Part shown: positions 43,784 to 53,935 of the stretch, one piece after another
Layout: each line of letters starts with the position of its first letter
How positions within the stretch are numbered: the stretch's first letter is position 1
The notes under the pieces: model-generated
Told to the model about the DNA's origin: nothing
Database searches by the model: none
The model's input: the letters and a program-made list of their open reading frames with translations, nothing else
Position numbers and translations under genes: made by a program
Origin: Apoda limacodes
Lineage: Eukaryota > Arthropoda > Insecta > Lepidoptera > Limacodidae
Assembly: GCA_946406115.1 (NCBI GenBank)
Contig: OX291555.1
Coordinates: 12,046,001-12,110,000, forward strand
Direction: 5' to 3'
DNA: 64,000 nucleotides

Positions 43784-44590
43784 GATACAGGTGGTAAAGC
43801 AGAACTGTCTCCACGGGTACGATCATAAAATTCTCGCAATCCATCCCAGTCTGCCGTCTTATAGTGCCACACACGACGCCAATTAGTTGGCCCGGATGGA
43901 TCGGGTTGTGTGCGTGACATTTGAGTCCGAACGAGACAGTGGTCCGAGGAGCCAAGAGGCGCATCCACTGAGACGGAATATTCGTCCTGACGTGTAGTCA
44001 GCAGAAGGTCCAGTAAGGAGCTCGTATGGTCTTCTATATCTGGTATTCTCGTTGAAGAAAGTACCAGCTGAGAGAATCCATAGGTCAGAGCAAATCCATG
44101 AGCCCCTGCATAGTTATTGGTACGAGAACTGAGCCATTCAGGATGGTGGGCGTTTAAGTCTCCCAAAATAACTAGTTATGCTGTTGGATATTGCTCTAGA
44201 ACTTTGTCAGTCGTCAAACTCAGGTGCATGAAGAGTCGAGTTACGTCCATGTCACCGCTATGAGACCTGTATAGGCACACATAGATACGGGTGTGGCCGC
44301 CGTGATCTACGCGCATCCACAATATTGACAGTTCCCTGTCTTCAAGGCTATGAAGGCGGCTACAGCAGATATCCTCACCGGACGAACATACATACACCGG
44401 CACGACTCACAAAATTGTGCTCGAATTTGTAGCCGGGATAATGAAGATGATGTATCGGCTTTCTCTCTGCGTCTCTGTTAGAAAAAGAATGGTCGGCTGC
44501 GCAATCTCCAGATGGAGGTGGACTGTGTTTAGATTTGCGTGAATACCCCTGATGTTGCAAAAATCCACATTATATGTGGATGGATTAGTC
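43760..44590 (-). pseudogene. LINE apurinic-type endonuclease domain
   Basis: Starts near FCNIRGIHANLNTVHLHLE (about 44520-44575, frame-broken), then TILFLTET with its catalytic Glu, RELSILWMRVDHGGHTRIYV, a stop at about 44175, then GDLNAHHPEWLSSRTNN (GDxN motif) and LGSSDHCLVRTQMS (SDH motif). The main metal-binding motifs are visible, but in three frames. The linker to the RT is shortened after WDGLREFYDRTRGDS. Confidence 0.75.
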
Positions 44591-44639
44591 GCTGTAAAAA
44601 CTATTTTTCTCTTATTTTTTCAGGCCATTATATATGAAA

Positions 44640-45005
44640 AAAGTTACTTAGACTGAGGATGAGGATTCACTGCACAGACAGCTTAGAGGACAAAAGGTGC
44701 GGTACTAGAACTGCCAAAGTTCGACACAGATAATACAGTTGCTGGCACGGCGGGCGGAAGGGCCCCTGTTGTAGTAGCCGGGTCCACTCCGGTCTCCTTC
44801 TCAGGCACAACTACTACTTCAGAGACTTTACACAGGCTGGCGGTTCTGCCTCCCAGCGCGGAGATTAAGTAATCCCTGGGTTCGGGAACCCGTCTAACCT
44901 GCGGGCGGCCAGCGGTCAGCCGATTCATCAGGTCTCCCTGACAGCCGTACCAGCATGCCGAGCAATGACAGCAACGAGCACCGCCGGTCCTCGGTAAATG
45001 TTGTT
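44640..45005 (-). pseudogene. LINE N-terminal region with Cys-rich remnant
   Basis: The minus-strand frame gives GGARCCHCSACWYGCQGDL at the start, then MNRLTAGRPQVRRVPEPRDY, LISALGGRTASLCKVSEVVV and a Pro/Thr/Ala-rich stretch. The CCxxC pattern suggests a degraded zinc-binding domain such as the PHD-like finger of this LINE group. Assignment is tentative. Confidence 0.4.
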
Positions 45006-45054
45006 TACTGGTTATTAATTTAGTAATGCATCACCAACCTTTTCTGTATGTGTT

Positions 45055-45140
45055 CAATTTTCTATCTGCCTAAAGGTTGTCTGGCAGAGTTCGCTTGTTA
45101 GCGATATGACCACCTGATAGTATACTTCATATAACACACT
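45055..45140 (+). repeat. LINE 3' UTR fragment
   Basis: TGCCTAAAGGTTGTCTGGCAG and GCTTGTTAGCGATATGACC, the same tail motif as at 3305-3355 and 8211-8260. Confidence 0.55.
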
Positions 45141-45334
45141 CCAAGTGCCATGAATTATGTATCTAATTATTTAAAGGCCAATCGGTATTACCTCTCCCCT
45201 CTCCAAGGTAATGGAGCATGTGGTTAAGGTGATGGCATTTTGTTTCAGTCCTGATTGCACTGTTTGACGTGAAAAAAAAATATGTTATAGATCAAACCTT
45301 AACCAACTGAATTTGCTAATTAGGGCTTCAATGA

Positions 45335-45435
45335 AATTGTTTAGAAAACTAAGAGTGATTTTCTCTGCATTCTTATTTTATAAAATATATATGAACATGA
45401 CCAAGGGAATTTGCTAATTCCATAGTTCTACATGA
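45335..45435 (+). repeat. Direct repeat flanking the LINE relic, copy 2
   Basis: AACTAAGAGTGATTTTCTCTG ... ATGACCAAGGGAATTTGCTAA ... CATAGTTCTA, homologous to 42541-42637. It is too long for a LINE target duplication, so it is more likely a shared host repeat. Confidence 0.5.
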
Positions 45436-45659
45436 ACATTTGAATTTTAAATAGACAAAAAACCGAGAATATAGAGATTTTCAATGTACGGTGACGCCTA
45501 TCGTAGGTACGTGGAACTGTGTCTCTTTGTATGCTTCAAAAGTGTAATATGTCTTTGTACACTGGTGGTAACGGCACGCTTTTGCTAAGGTATGCCATAG
45601 CCTTAACACACAGCTTTTAAGATGCCTAGTAAAATACAATCTGGTCAGCGACAATCAAT

Positions 45660-45905
45660 ATAATCACTCGACCGATCCTCTAATGAATCTCACACACCGA
45701 TGACACCGGGAGGCATGGGCATGTAGCCTAGACCTAGCGAAGGCGTTCGACCGGGTCTGGCACCCAGGTCTTCAGTCGATGTTTCCATCTTACGAACTGC
45801 AGCAGTGCCAGCAGACGCATACGAGCCGAAGTTGACGGTAGTTGCTCTAATAGCATGGATATTAATGCTGGTATCCCGCAAGGCATGTTGGACATCAACA
45901 ACATA
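45660..45905 (+). pseudogene. LINE reverse-transcriptase fragment, plus strand
   Basis: Same LINE family as 42638-45010 but in the opposite orientation. Frames give HSTDPLMNLTHR, a stop, WACSLDLAKAFDRVWHPGLQ with the block-A Asp, SMFPSYELQ, then RIRAEVDGSCSNSMDINAGI and PQGM. Sequence between these blocks and after PQG is deleted. The minus-strand open frames across the region are shadows. Confidence 0.75.
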
Positions 45906-46098
45906 CATTGCAATGCAAGTGGCAGTACACGGGCCGTACAAACATCACTCCGGGGATCCCCTAAGGAGTTTATATGGAAATCCGTCATTTTTAAACCTAA
46001 ATGCATAAAACGTGGCATTTGGCCTTGATATTGAAAATTAGGTAGTTTTAACCGTTTTTGGAAAATTATCACCGAGGGTGCAAATAGGGAATGAAAAT

Positions 46099-46258
46099 CC
46101 ATACTAATATTATAAATGCGAAAATAACTCTGTCTGTCTGTTACGTCATCACGCTGAAATCGCTGTGCCAATTAGGATGAAATTTGCCATGGAGATAGTT
46201 TGAGTCTCGTGGAAGGACATAGGCTACTTGAAAACGTCAAACGTGAGTCGATTTTTTT
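46099..46258 (+). repeat. Helitron-like element, 5' half
   Basis: TCCATACTAATATTATAAATG start at 46099, GCGAAAATAACTCTGTCTGTC, AATTTGCCATGGAGATAGTTT, GAAGGACATAGGCTACTTG and GTGAGTCGATTTTTTTTG. It lacks the GC hairpin and CTAG end. Confidence 0.7.
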
Positions 46259-46574
46259 TGTGTATAATATTAAATTAATAATATAAACCACAAGCAATCT
46301 AAACGTTTTTTTTTTTCTCAAAAAGAACGAAGTCGAGGCAATATACTAGTTATGGTAAAAATTACATGAGAAGTATGTAACAAATTCATCTCATAGTATG
46401 TATATGTAGAATAGTAAACTGACTCATTTGAACGCACAGCCCAGAACATTATGACTTGAAATTCGGCATCTGTGTTCCTTACTTGGCTACATGTAAAAAG
46501 AGGAAGTTAAATGCTTTTTTCCTAAGTCCACGTGGACAAAGTCGCGGGAAAATGCTATTAATATATATGACATC
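46259..46574. other. No gene; small repeat fragment near 46365-46450
   Basis: AAGTATGTAACAAATTCATCT then CATAGTATGTATATGTA resembles 41605-41640. Otherwise nothing is recognised. Confidence 0.35.
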
Positions 46575-46974
46575 CATACTAATATTTATTTATAAATGCA
46601 ATGCAATACAATACAATTATAAATGCGAAAGTAACTCAGTCTGTCTATCTATTACCTAATTCAATGAAATTTATTTGCATGGAGATACTTTGAGATACTT
46701 TGATAGGAAAGGACATAGGAGACTTGAAAACGTGAAGTGTAAGTCGGTTTTTTTTCTATAATTGAGGAGCTGCCATTGAAATCCTACACCAATAACCCAA
46801 TTTAGGGCGGGTGGAACCGGGAGCAACTTTGGCATGGAGACAGTTTGAGTCCCGGGGCAGGACATAGGCTACTTGAAAACGTCAAGTATGAGTCGGTTTT
46901 TTATAGGAGTTGCCTTTTGAAATCCTACACCGATAACCGGATTTAGGGCGGGTGGAACCGCGGGCAAAAGCTAG
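46575..46974 (+). repeat. Helitron-like element with internal duplication
   Basis: Starts CCATACTAATATTTATTTATA with an expanded (AATGC/AATAC) stretch, then GCGAAAGTAACTCAGTCTG. The block AGGACATAGG..ACTTGAAAACGT ... AAATCCTACACC ... TTTAGGGCGGGTGGAACCG occurs twice. It ends GCGGGCAAAAGCTAG with CTAG at 46971-46974. The tandem partial duplication mirrors that at 978-1331. Confidence 0.7.
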
Positions 46975-47754
46975 TTGTGTAGTAATTATTAGTAGATTTA
47001 CATTCACATCTTTACTATTACAGATAAAAGCTTTCTGGATTATATTTAGGCCTCGTATAAAATCTCTCGTAACACTTTCTCGCTTAGCAACAGGTTCAAG
47101 AAAGCAATGTAAGTTGATGAAAAAAAAGTCACTGCAGAAATTTTAAAAATACATTAACCTAGTCTATTAATTACCTAATTAGTTACGCTCCAGCGGAATT
47201 CCTAATAATTATCAGCACCACACGATGTAACGCAATAGGGCTGTCACAATTACGGCGATGAGAAAAATAATTATATTACCTATACCCAACATCGGAAGAT
47301 ATCATTTTAGCAGTCTATGTATCAATGATTACATACTAATCTGTGCTATGTTTTTATGTTAGTATGTTCGTCTACCTATGTATGTACCTATGTTAAATTT
47401 TATAATTATTTATAACTTTAGATTAGGTATTTTTAAAATATTCCTATAAGTATATAAATATTCTTCGTCTTCAGTAATAACTGATAAATAATAAATAGAA
47501 AAACAATATTCTGTACCTATTGAGCTAAGCGTATTTTATCTTTAAAGTCAAAAAAAATAAATAAGTTTTGTATCTACTTCACAGGCTTGTTTTTTTTAAT
47601 TTCTAGTGCATATTTGGAATTCGTTAATTTAGGCTAAAATCAGAAGGAAACAACTAGGTAGAAATCTTATTGTCTTTACTTACAAATGTATAACAATAAT
47701 AATATAGTAAAAAAAATAGGAGGTACTTATTTTTAAATTTGTAACTTAAAAATG
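46975..47754. other. No recognisable gene
   Basis: A/T-rich. A 64-codon frame (46952-47146) is unrecognised. Confidence 0.4.
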
Positions 47755-48435
47755 AATAAAAACATTTTAAATGCGAGTCGAACTCGGATACCGAGAGTTT
47801 TTACTTTATAGGATTATTTAAAGTTCTTTAAAATAACCAAAAAACTTATTAATGTCATAGATTTTATATCCTCATTTTATTTGACATGAAAAGACATTGA
47901 TAAAAATATCAGTCCAAATTATTAATTACCTATTGATTTTTCGGCATGCTATCTCAAAATTTTTAGCTTCACACTTTTTGTTTGTGTCCGTAAATTAAGT
48001 AGATGGTGCTTCCGAATCCACGGTGCGCGATTTTTTTTTTCTGATCGAGCTATGCATTTGGCTGATGAAGTCCTTACTGCTCCACCGGGCTTTTGGGGCG
48101 AGACTCTGAGGGAGTCTCAGCCTATGTAGCGCCCAACGCTCAAGGGCTCCCCGCGGGGGGCCCTCCGCTTGGGTTGTCGCTCTTGGGGTCGGCCTTGTTC
48201 GACTCTTAACTACTATACCTATTGTACCTACATGTCAAAAACTATGTCACATAAAAAAAAAAGGTTTTGGAACCCTATTTCCACTTACCTACTATAAAGA
48301 TTAATGTCTAAAAATGTTTTAAATACCAAGTAATTATACTACATTTGTAACTGCTGAGAAAACAATCATGACAGACAGACAGACACCTCAGTCACCATAA
48401 AAGTTCCTTTTTATTATTTTCGTACGGAACCGTTA
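47755..48435 (+). repeat. Diverged AAGTGCGAG-type repeat split by a family E copy
   Basis: AAATGCGAGTCGAACTCGGAT at the left and GACAGACAGACAGACACCTCA then TTTCGTACGGAACCGTTA at the right are the ends of a dispersed repeat. The family E copy 48041-48205 (ATTTGGCTGATGAAGTCC, CTTTTGGGGCGAGACTCTG, CTCTTGGGGTCGG) lies inside it. Confidence 0.5.
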
Positions 48436-48902
48436 CATCGTTAGGAATTATATATGTAAGTTGTTAATGACAATAATATAATTAGTGAAGAATCATTAAT
48501 ATATTCTTTAGGTGATATAAACATACGTATTATAACAGTCACAAACTGCGTTTAGTTGGTTTGATTTGATTTGATTTTTCTGCCTAAATTCCATACCTTA
48601 TAGTTTTTCCTTTGTGTTGACAACCCTGCGTCTAATAATAGCGTGACGTGCCGCGAGTATACCTAGTTCAGGCCGGAAGTGCGCTCACTAAATCGCCTGA
48701 AAGTCCGTCTGGTCGCCGCAAAGTTTCCTGGAAGTCACACCACACCACGCCACGCCACGCGCGCGTCGTGAAGCCCACTATTTGTTTTTACCAGCTCTTA
48801 TGAAACCACAGTATAGGTGCCTCCAGATACTTTGGTATACGTACTAACTCTTTAATCTCCTGTTGTCCACACAAACCTACAATATTAGATCGAAATCGTT
48901 TT
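48436..48902. other. No gene; GC-rich islet 48640-48780
   Basis: The islet contains GCGTGACGTGCCGCGAG, GGTCGCCGCAAAG and a short (CACGC)n run. It could be regulatory DNA or decayed repeat. Confidence 0.35.
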
Positions 48903-49190
48903 TAGATTTCCGTACCCAAAGCTTAAAAACGGGACCCTATTGCTAAGACTCCGCTGTCCGTCCTTCTGTCACCAGGCTGTATCTCATGAACCGTGATAGT
49001 TAGACAATTGTAATTGTCACAGAAGATGTATTTTTGTTGCCGATATAACAACAAATACTAAAAAACATAATAAAATAAATATTTAAGGAGGGCTGCCATA
49101 CAACAAACGTGATTTTTTTGCCGTTTTTATAGATAGTGGTACGGAACTCTTCGTGCACGAGTCCGACTCGCACGTGGCCGATTTTTTTTA
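48903..49190 (-). repeat. Dispersed repeat 'AAGTGCGAGTCGG' family
   Basis: CCGTACCCAAAGCTTAAAAAC, GGACCCTATTGCTAAGACTCC, CTCATGAACCGTGATAGTTA and GAGTCCGACTCGCACGTGGCC; minus-strand copy. Confidence 0.8.
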
Positions 49191-49439
49191 TAATATTTTT
49201 TCGGTTTGTTACACAAATGTAATATTTATACCCTTATCGTTTCTTCATGCCCGTCCGTATGTCTAATAATTATAATTTCTTTTTGCATAAATTCTAATGA
49301 AATATTACAGAAAGGTGTGTGTTATTTCAAGAGCCATAATTTTTTGTTATGAGAATATTTAACTGAGGAATGAAATATTTTTTTGCGCGTACCCTATCGT
49401 GAGTGGTATCTTTGGATAGGTCTTCGGAACTGGAGTTTC

Positions 49440-49775
49440 TAAAAACTTTTATCTATTCTGTCATGTAGTACCTGGAGGACAAAGCTTTGCTCGTTTTTTT
49501 GAACAACGTCATCTATTGTCAAGTAGCTTTACTGTTGCTGTGTCGGTAAAAATAACAGTACTACTACTAGCCAATAGATGTCAGGACGAGTCATATTTCT
49601 CAGTTAATCATTGCCTAAAAACATGGATAAAACGACGTTTTCTAAAAATGAAACCTATCGCTAGGTCGATTTATCGCCCCCGAAACCCCCTACATACTAA
49701 ATTTCACGAAAATCAGTAGAGACGTTTCCGAGACTCACATTATAAATAAATTGTATATCCAAGAATTGCAAGTTT
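49440..49775 (+). repeat. Dispersed repeat (family H)
   Basis: GTACCTGGAGGACAAAGCTTT, GACGAGTCATATTTCTCAGTT and CCAATAGATGTCAGGACGAG, ending ATATCCAAGAATTGC. It resembles a common noncoding lepidopteran repeat. The frame at 49516-49719 is a by-product. Confidence 0.45.
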
Positions 49776-49997
49776 TGACTTACTGGTCAAGTAAAAAAAA
49801 GTTCTTAGAAAGAAAGGTTATTATTATTATCAATTCGTCAATTATTGTTTTTTTCATGTAAGTTTCCGGATATCTTTGTCGTTTTTTTACATAAGTAGGT
49901 ATATTGGCAACCTCTAGAATGGTCCCAATTAAATATGGTAAGGATCGAAGTAGGAATATTTACCACAGTTAGGTGTCATACATTTGTTGAGGTTAAT

Positions 49998-51339
49998 TTA
50001 TTTTCAAAGATAAAATAATTAGCAGCAGAGTTGCCAGTTTAAGACCATTTTCATTAAGGGGTCCATTTTAAAAATTGATTTAGTTTTAGTTTAGATTTAG
50101 AAATCTGGGATATCGATATATTATTGTAGACATAGCTCTAGGTGGGCACTTACTGTATTTTAACAAAAATTACTGAAAGCCGATTCCTTGCTGTAGTTTG
50201 TAATCTGTTACCCAAAAAAACTTTCACCATCTGTGCGCGTGTCCGACTCGTACTTGACCGGTCTCTAGCATTAATTTATTTTTTATGGTTGGGCTAGTAT
50301 CTAAATATTTTTTTGAAATTTTTTGATGCAACAAAAATCGCCAAACCAACGACGGACATGAAGAAACTAAACAATAAGGGCTTCTTTTCTGGTGTTCGGC
50401 AACGGAACCCTAAAAACGTCAAACGGGAGAATGGACAGCTAGGAGGAAACTACAGGGGTTTGGTTTTAATTTAGCTGCGAAACCCTGAAAACTATGAAAC
50501 AGACTGACGGACGGACAGACATGTTCAACCCCACAATTGTCAACCATACGGACATACTAAATTATATTGATTTAATTTTCACCATCCAGCTACGGAACCA
50601 CATAACGTCAAATGTATGGATGGACAGACATGACGGTACTTACAATAGGAGTTCGCTTTGGTTTACAGAACTACTTAAATCAGTTTTGGGAATTGGTTAT
50701 TTGTTGTTAGGGAAATGGTGTATACAGCCGAAAGTGGTAGATCGGGGTTGGTTTGTAGATGTTCGGAAAAATATCCTAAAGTCGGGAAATGTTCAGGTTT
50801 CCCAACAATCACCAAATTTCCTTTTGTACCTAAAACGGTAGAGCGCCAGCCCTGAAACAGTTAATTTAATTTAATGATGAATAAAACCAAACCCCTGTAG
50901 TTTCCTCCTAGCCGTCCATTCTCCCGTTTAACTTTTTAAGGGTTCCGTTGTCGAACACCATGCAGAAACGGAGCCCTTTATCGTTTAGTTTCATCATGTC
51001 CGTCGTTGGTTTAACGATTTTTGTGGCAACAAAAAATTTCAAAAAAAAATATTTAGATATTATCCCAATTATAAAAAAAATATTTTTACTACAGACTGGT
51101 CAAGTACGAGTCAGACTTACACACAGACAATCAAAGTTTATTTGGATCACAGATTTCAATCTACAGCATGAATCGGCGTTTTCATTTTTTTTTGTAAAAA
51201 TACAGTAGTAAGTAAGCCATGCCTAAATAATATATAGAAATCCCAGATTTCTGACTAAATCAATTTTTAAGATGGACCCGCAACAAAAATGGTCTAAAAC
51301 TGGCAACTTTGCTGCTAATTATTTTATCTTTGAAAATAA
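49998..51339. mobile_element. 1.34-kb fold-back element with ~470-bp inverted arms
   Basis: The left arm 49998-50472 and right arm 50878-51339 are inverted copies along almost their whole length. Outermost TTATTTTCAAAGATAAAATAA pairs with its inverse at 51310-51339. Further inside pair CCAGTTTAAGACCATTTT, CTACAGCAAGGAATCGGC-type and GACGGACATGA blocks, and innermost AAACTACAGGGGTTTGGTTTT. Arms differ by scattered substitutions and short indels. The arms also contain AAGTGCGAGTCGG-type and GGAACCCTAAAAAC-type motifs, so they were built partly from that family. The 405-bp centre is single-copy. Confidence 0.75.
50494..50841 (+). other. 115-codon open frame in the fold-back centre
   Basis: An uninterrupted frame occupying most of the loop. 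It starts MKQTDGRTDMFNPTIV, where the ACGGACGGACAGACATG repeat is read through. The rest (SSLWFTELLKSVLGIGYLLL, GWFVDVRKNILKSGN) resembles nothing I know. The low-complexity start argues against a real gene, and the unbroken length is the only point in favour. Confidence 0.15.
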
Positions 51340-52116
51340 GGAAGAGTAAAAATTTAAAATAGAAATTATAGGTATTACATGCTAGGGTACGATAATTTCA
51401 GCCGGAAAATAATATTTGGATTTTTATACTGAATATTCGCGGTTATCATTTTAAATATATTATTCAAATTCTTGATCTGTAACTCATCCTATTTACGAGA
51501 TAGAGACCCGTGATATAACGACGGATGAACACAAAGACATTCAGCAGAGTAAAAGCAATAGGGCCCCTTTGGACAAGTACGGAACCCTAATAGACTAATA
51601 TAGAGAGGTATTTATTTGTATTTGTTAATGTAATTTTCTAAAAAATTGTTTACATGAAAAAACACTATTACTTATTAATATAAGCGATATTTTATTTTGA
51701 TACAAAAATTTTTTTAGAGAAAAAATCATTATTTCTATACCGAGTCGGAAGAAAGGGTGCACTTCTTCACGTTGCAACGGCGCAACTGGCAAAGGGATAG
51801 CTGATACTGTGTATAAGGACTAAAAAGCTAAATACTTGTATGGCGACTTAGAGTTCCCACGGGAATAGATTTTTAATCGCAATGGCACAACAGAATGATC
51901 TTGTTTTCGGTACACGATTTTTGTACCGACACCAAAATCTCATAATAGGGGTTCCATTTTACCGTTTCTGATAAGAACCCTCAAAATACCTACAGTACCT
52001 TCTTTTAATACATAATTTTATCTTGTTGCAGATGCATCGGAGTGAGCAACATTATTAAATATGGGGCAATAGGTAAGCTTTAATAAATAATTACAATAAG
52101 TTTCAATAAATACAAT
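51340..52116. other. No gene; dispersed-repeat remnant 51470-51600
   Basis: TTACGAGATAGAGACCCGTGA then TTGGACAAGTACGGAACCCTA is a diverged end of the AAGTGCGAGTCGG family. The rest is unrecognised. Confidence 0.4.
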
Positions 52117-52515
52117 AAAAAGTCGGTCAAGTGCGAGTCGGATTCGCGCACGAAGGTTTCCGTGCCATAACCTATAAAAACGGCAAAGAATCACTTGTTT
52201 TATTTTAATTTAATTTTTTTTTTTAATGTGAATACCTAAATTACTAAAAAATCTGTCAATATTAATTATCAATATCGAGCAAAAACGAGCGAAAATAATC
52301 ATGTTTGTTGTATCGGACCTCCCTTAACTATTTATTTTACTCTGTTTTTTAGTATTTTTTGTTTTAGCGGCAGCAGAAATACATTTTTGAAAATTTCAAT
52401 TGTCTAACTATCACGGTTCATGAGATACAGCCTGGTGACAGACGGACGGACGGACGGACAGCGGAGTCTTTGTAATATGGTCCCGTTTTTAACTTTTGGT
52501 ACGGAACCCTAAAAA
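52117..52515 (+). repeat. Dispersed repeat 'AAGTGCGAGTCGG' family, long form
   Basis: AAAGTCGGTCAAGTGCGAGTC, an inner second half (AAAACGAGCGAAAATAATC, GGACCTCCCTTAACTATTT), CACGGTTCATGAGATACAGCC, four GACG units and the end TTGGTACGGAACCCTAAAAA. It combines the two internal variants found separately at 13415 and 25389. Confidence 0.75.
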
Positions 52516-52629
52516 CACAAAATGAAATCTTCGCCTTATTGGGTCGACGACGGTAGTTAAGTTCATAAACAAAAGTTACAGTTGGTGTTAAGTACTGATT
52601 CGGCAATCACTATTACATTTTTATACCTA

Positions 52630-53110
52630 TAACTAACCTATTCCCGCGACTTCGTCTGCGTTGACTTTTAAGAAAAGAAGGTATTATTTATCTGTTAGTC
52701 GTTTTGACTACGAAATTTCATTCTCTATTTTGTTCTCTAGATTTAATTTTCCAAAAACGATGAAATATGTTAAATTTAATTGCCAACCCAAAGGCCAAAT
52801 ACTAAACAACTTTTATGAATATAGCTTAAATATTGACGGATTTCTATACAAACTTCTAATCACTATTTACGGAGGGTAAATGGTATGGGATGATTGTCCA
52901 AAAACGGTAAAACAAGTCAATTTAAACTTTTAACCTGATGACCAAATACTAATTTTTGAGCTCAATGCTTGAAATATGACGAATTTCCATATAAACTTTC
53001 AATCCCAACTTTTTCCCCGTAGGATAAGACTGCTTTAAAATTCTTCTAAGTGCTCGCACATAAGTTATAACAGGAACCTCTATGCAAAATTTTAATTCTT
53101 TTTAGTCATG
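52630..53110 (+). repeat. Two-module dispersed repeat
   Basis: After CCCGCGACTTCGTCTGCGT the segment CCAAATACTAAACAAC ... ATTGACGGATTTCTATACAAA recurs as CCAAATACTAATTTTT ... TATGACGAATTTCCATATAAA about 150 bp on. A common lepidopteran noncoding repeat by recollection. The 72-codon frame within is not convincing. Confidence 0.45.
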
Positions 53111-53208
53111 GGCTGTGCCTTAGTAAGTATATGAGCCAGTCAGTCAGTTTACCCTCTTATGTAGATGAATATATTAAACTTAAATTAAAAATTAAGAGTT
53201 ATGTACTA

Positions 53209-53465
53209 CTAGCTTTTGCCCGCGGTTTCACCAGCTCTAAATTCGGTAATTGCTGTACGATTTTAATTTCAATAGGAAAAATATTAATTAAATATTTTTA
53301 TAAAAGAAACCGACTCACATTTGACGTTTTCAAGTAGCCCATGTCCTTTCTAGGGACTCAAACTATTTCCATGGCAAATTTCATTCTTATTGGTACCGCG
53401 GTTTAAGCGTATAACAGACAGACAGACAGAGTTAGGTACTTTTGCATTTATAATATTAGTATGGA
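53209..53465 (-). repeat. Helitron-like non-autonomous element, complete-looking
   Basis: CTAG at 53209-53212, GCCCGCGGTTTCACC hairpin region, AGTAGCCCATGTCCTTTC, GACAGACAGACAGAGTTAGG and TTTATAATATTAGTATGGA at the right. About 257 bp. Confidence 0.75.
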
Positions 53466-53639
53466 TATGTCTTTGGTCACTCAAAAAAAACCTTTATGAA
53501 TAGTAAATTCTATATTTTTAATTATAGTGTAAATTATCTAGATTTATGTAGTATAAATAGGTAGTAGTACCTTTATCTTTATACATCAATGTATAAAAGA
53601 AGAAACTGAGTGACTGACTGGCATATTTATTATTATTGA

Positions 53640-53935
53640 CATTTTTTATACCACTAAGTTGGCAAACAAACACACGGTCCACCTGATGGTAAGCGATCAT
53701 TGCAGCCCATGGAAAATTCGATAGCGGCAAAAATTCAATAACTTCGTTCTTGAAGAACCCCATACTGTAGTCATTAGAGAAAACCTTGGCAGGGAGCTCA
53801 TTCCTCAATCCTCGCGGGAGAAAGTTTCTCTGAAACCGCACTGTACGCGACCATTACAGTAGTATGAGAATGAATTCCCTGCCGATGGTGGTGCGAGCGG
53901 TGCGATGGTAGAAAGTAGCAAAGTATCAACGCACG
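53640..53935 (-). pseudogene. LINE 3' end (CR1/jockey type), minus strand
   Basis: The minus-strand frame reads MRFQRNFLPRGLRNELPAKV, then FSNDYSMGFFKNEVIEFLPL and a 3' UTR with CACGGTCCACCTGATGGTAAG in antisense. It matches 'VRFxRNFLPRTxxLWNELPxxVFPxxYxMxxFKxxV', the C-terminus of the LINE family at 18560 and 42638. A 107-codon frame survives, but the RT is absent. Confidence 0.75.

Larger units (their letters stand above)
42638..45010 (-). mobile_element. LINE relic, CR1/jockey superfamily, minus strand
   Basis: A non-LTR retrotransposon read right to left: an N-terminal/zinc-like region (about 44640-45000), endonuclease (about 43760-44590), reverse transcriptase (about 43045-43760) and the C-terminal segment (42638-43040). 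Compared with intact relatives it has at least two large internal losses, the linker between endonuclease and RT and the RT catalytic YADD segment, plus frameshifts. The 3' UTR is missing. It is a dead copy. Clade assignment (lepidopteran 'Daphne'-like CR1) is from memory of the family. Confidence 0.8.
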
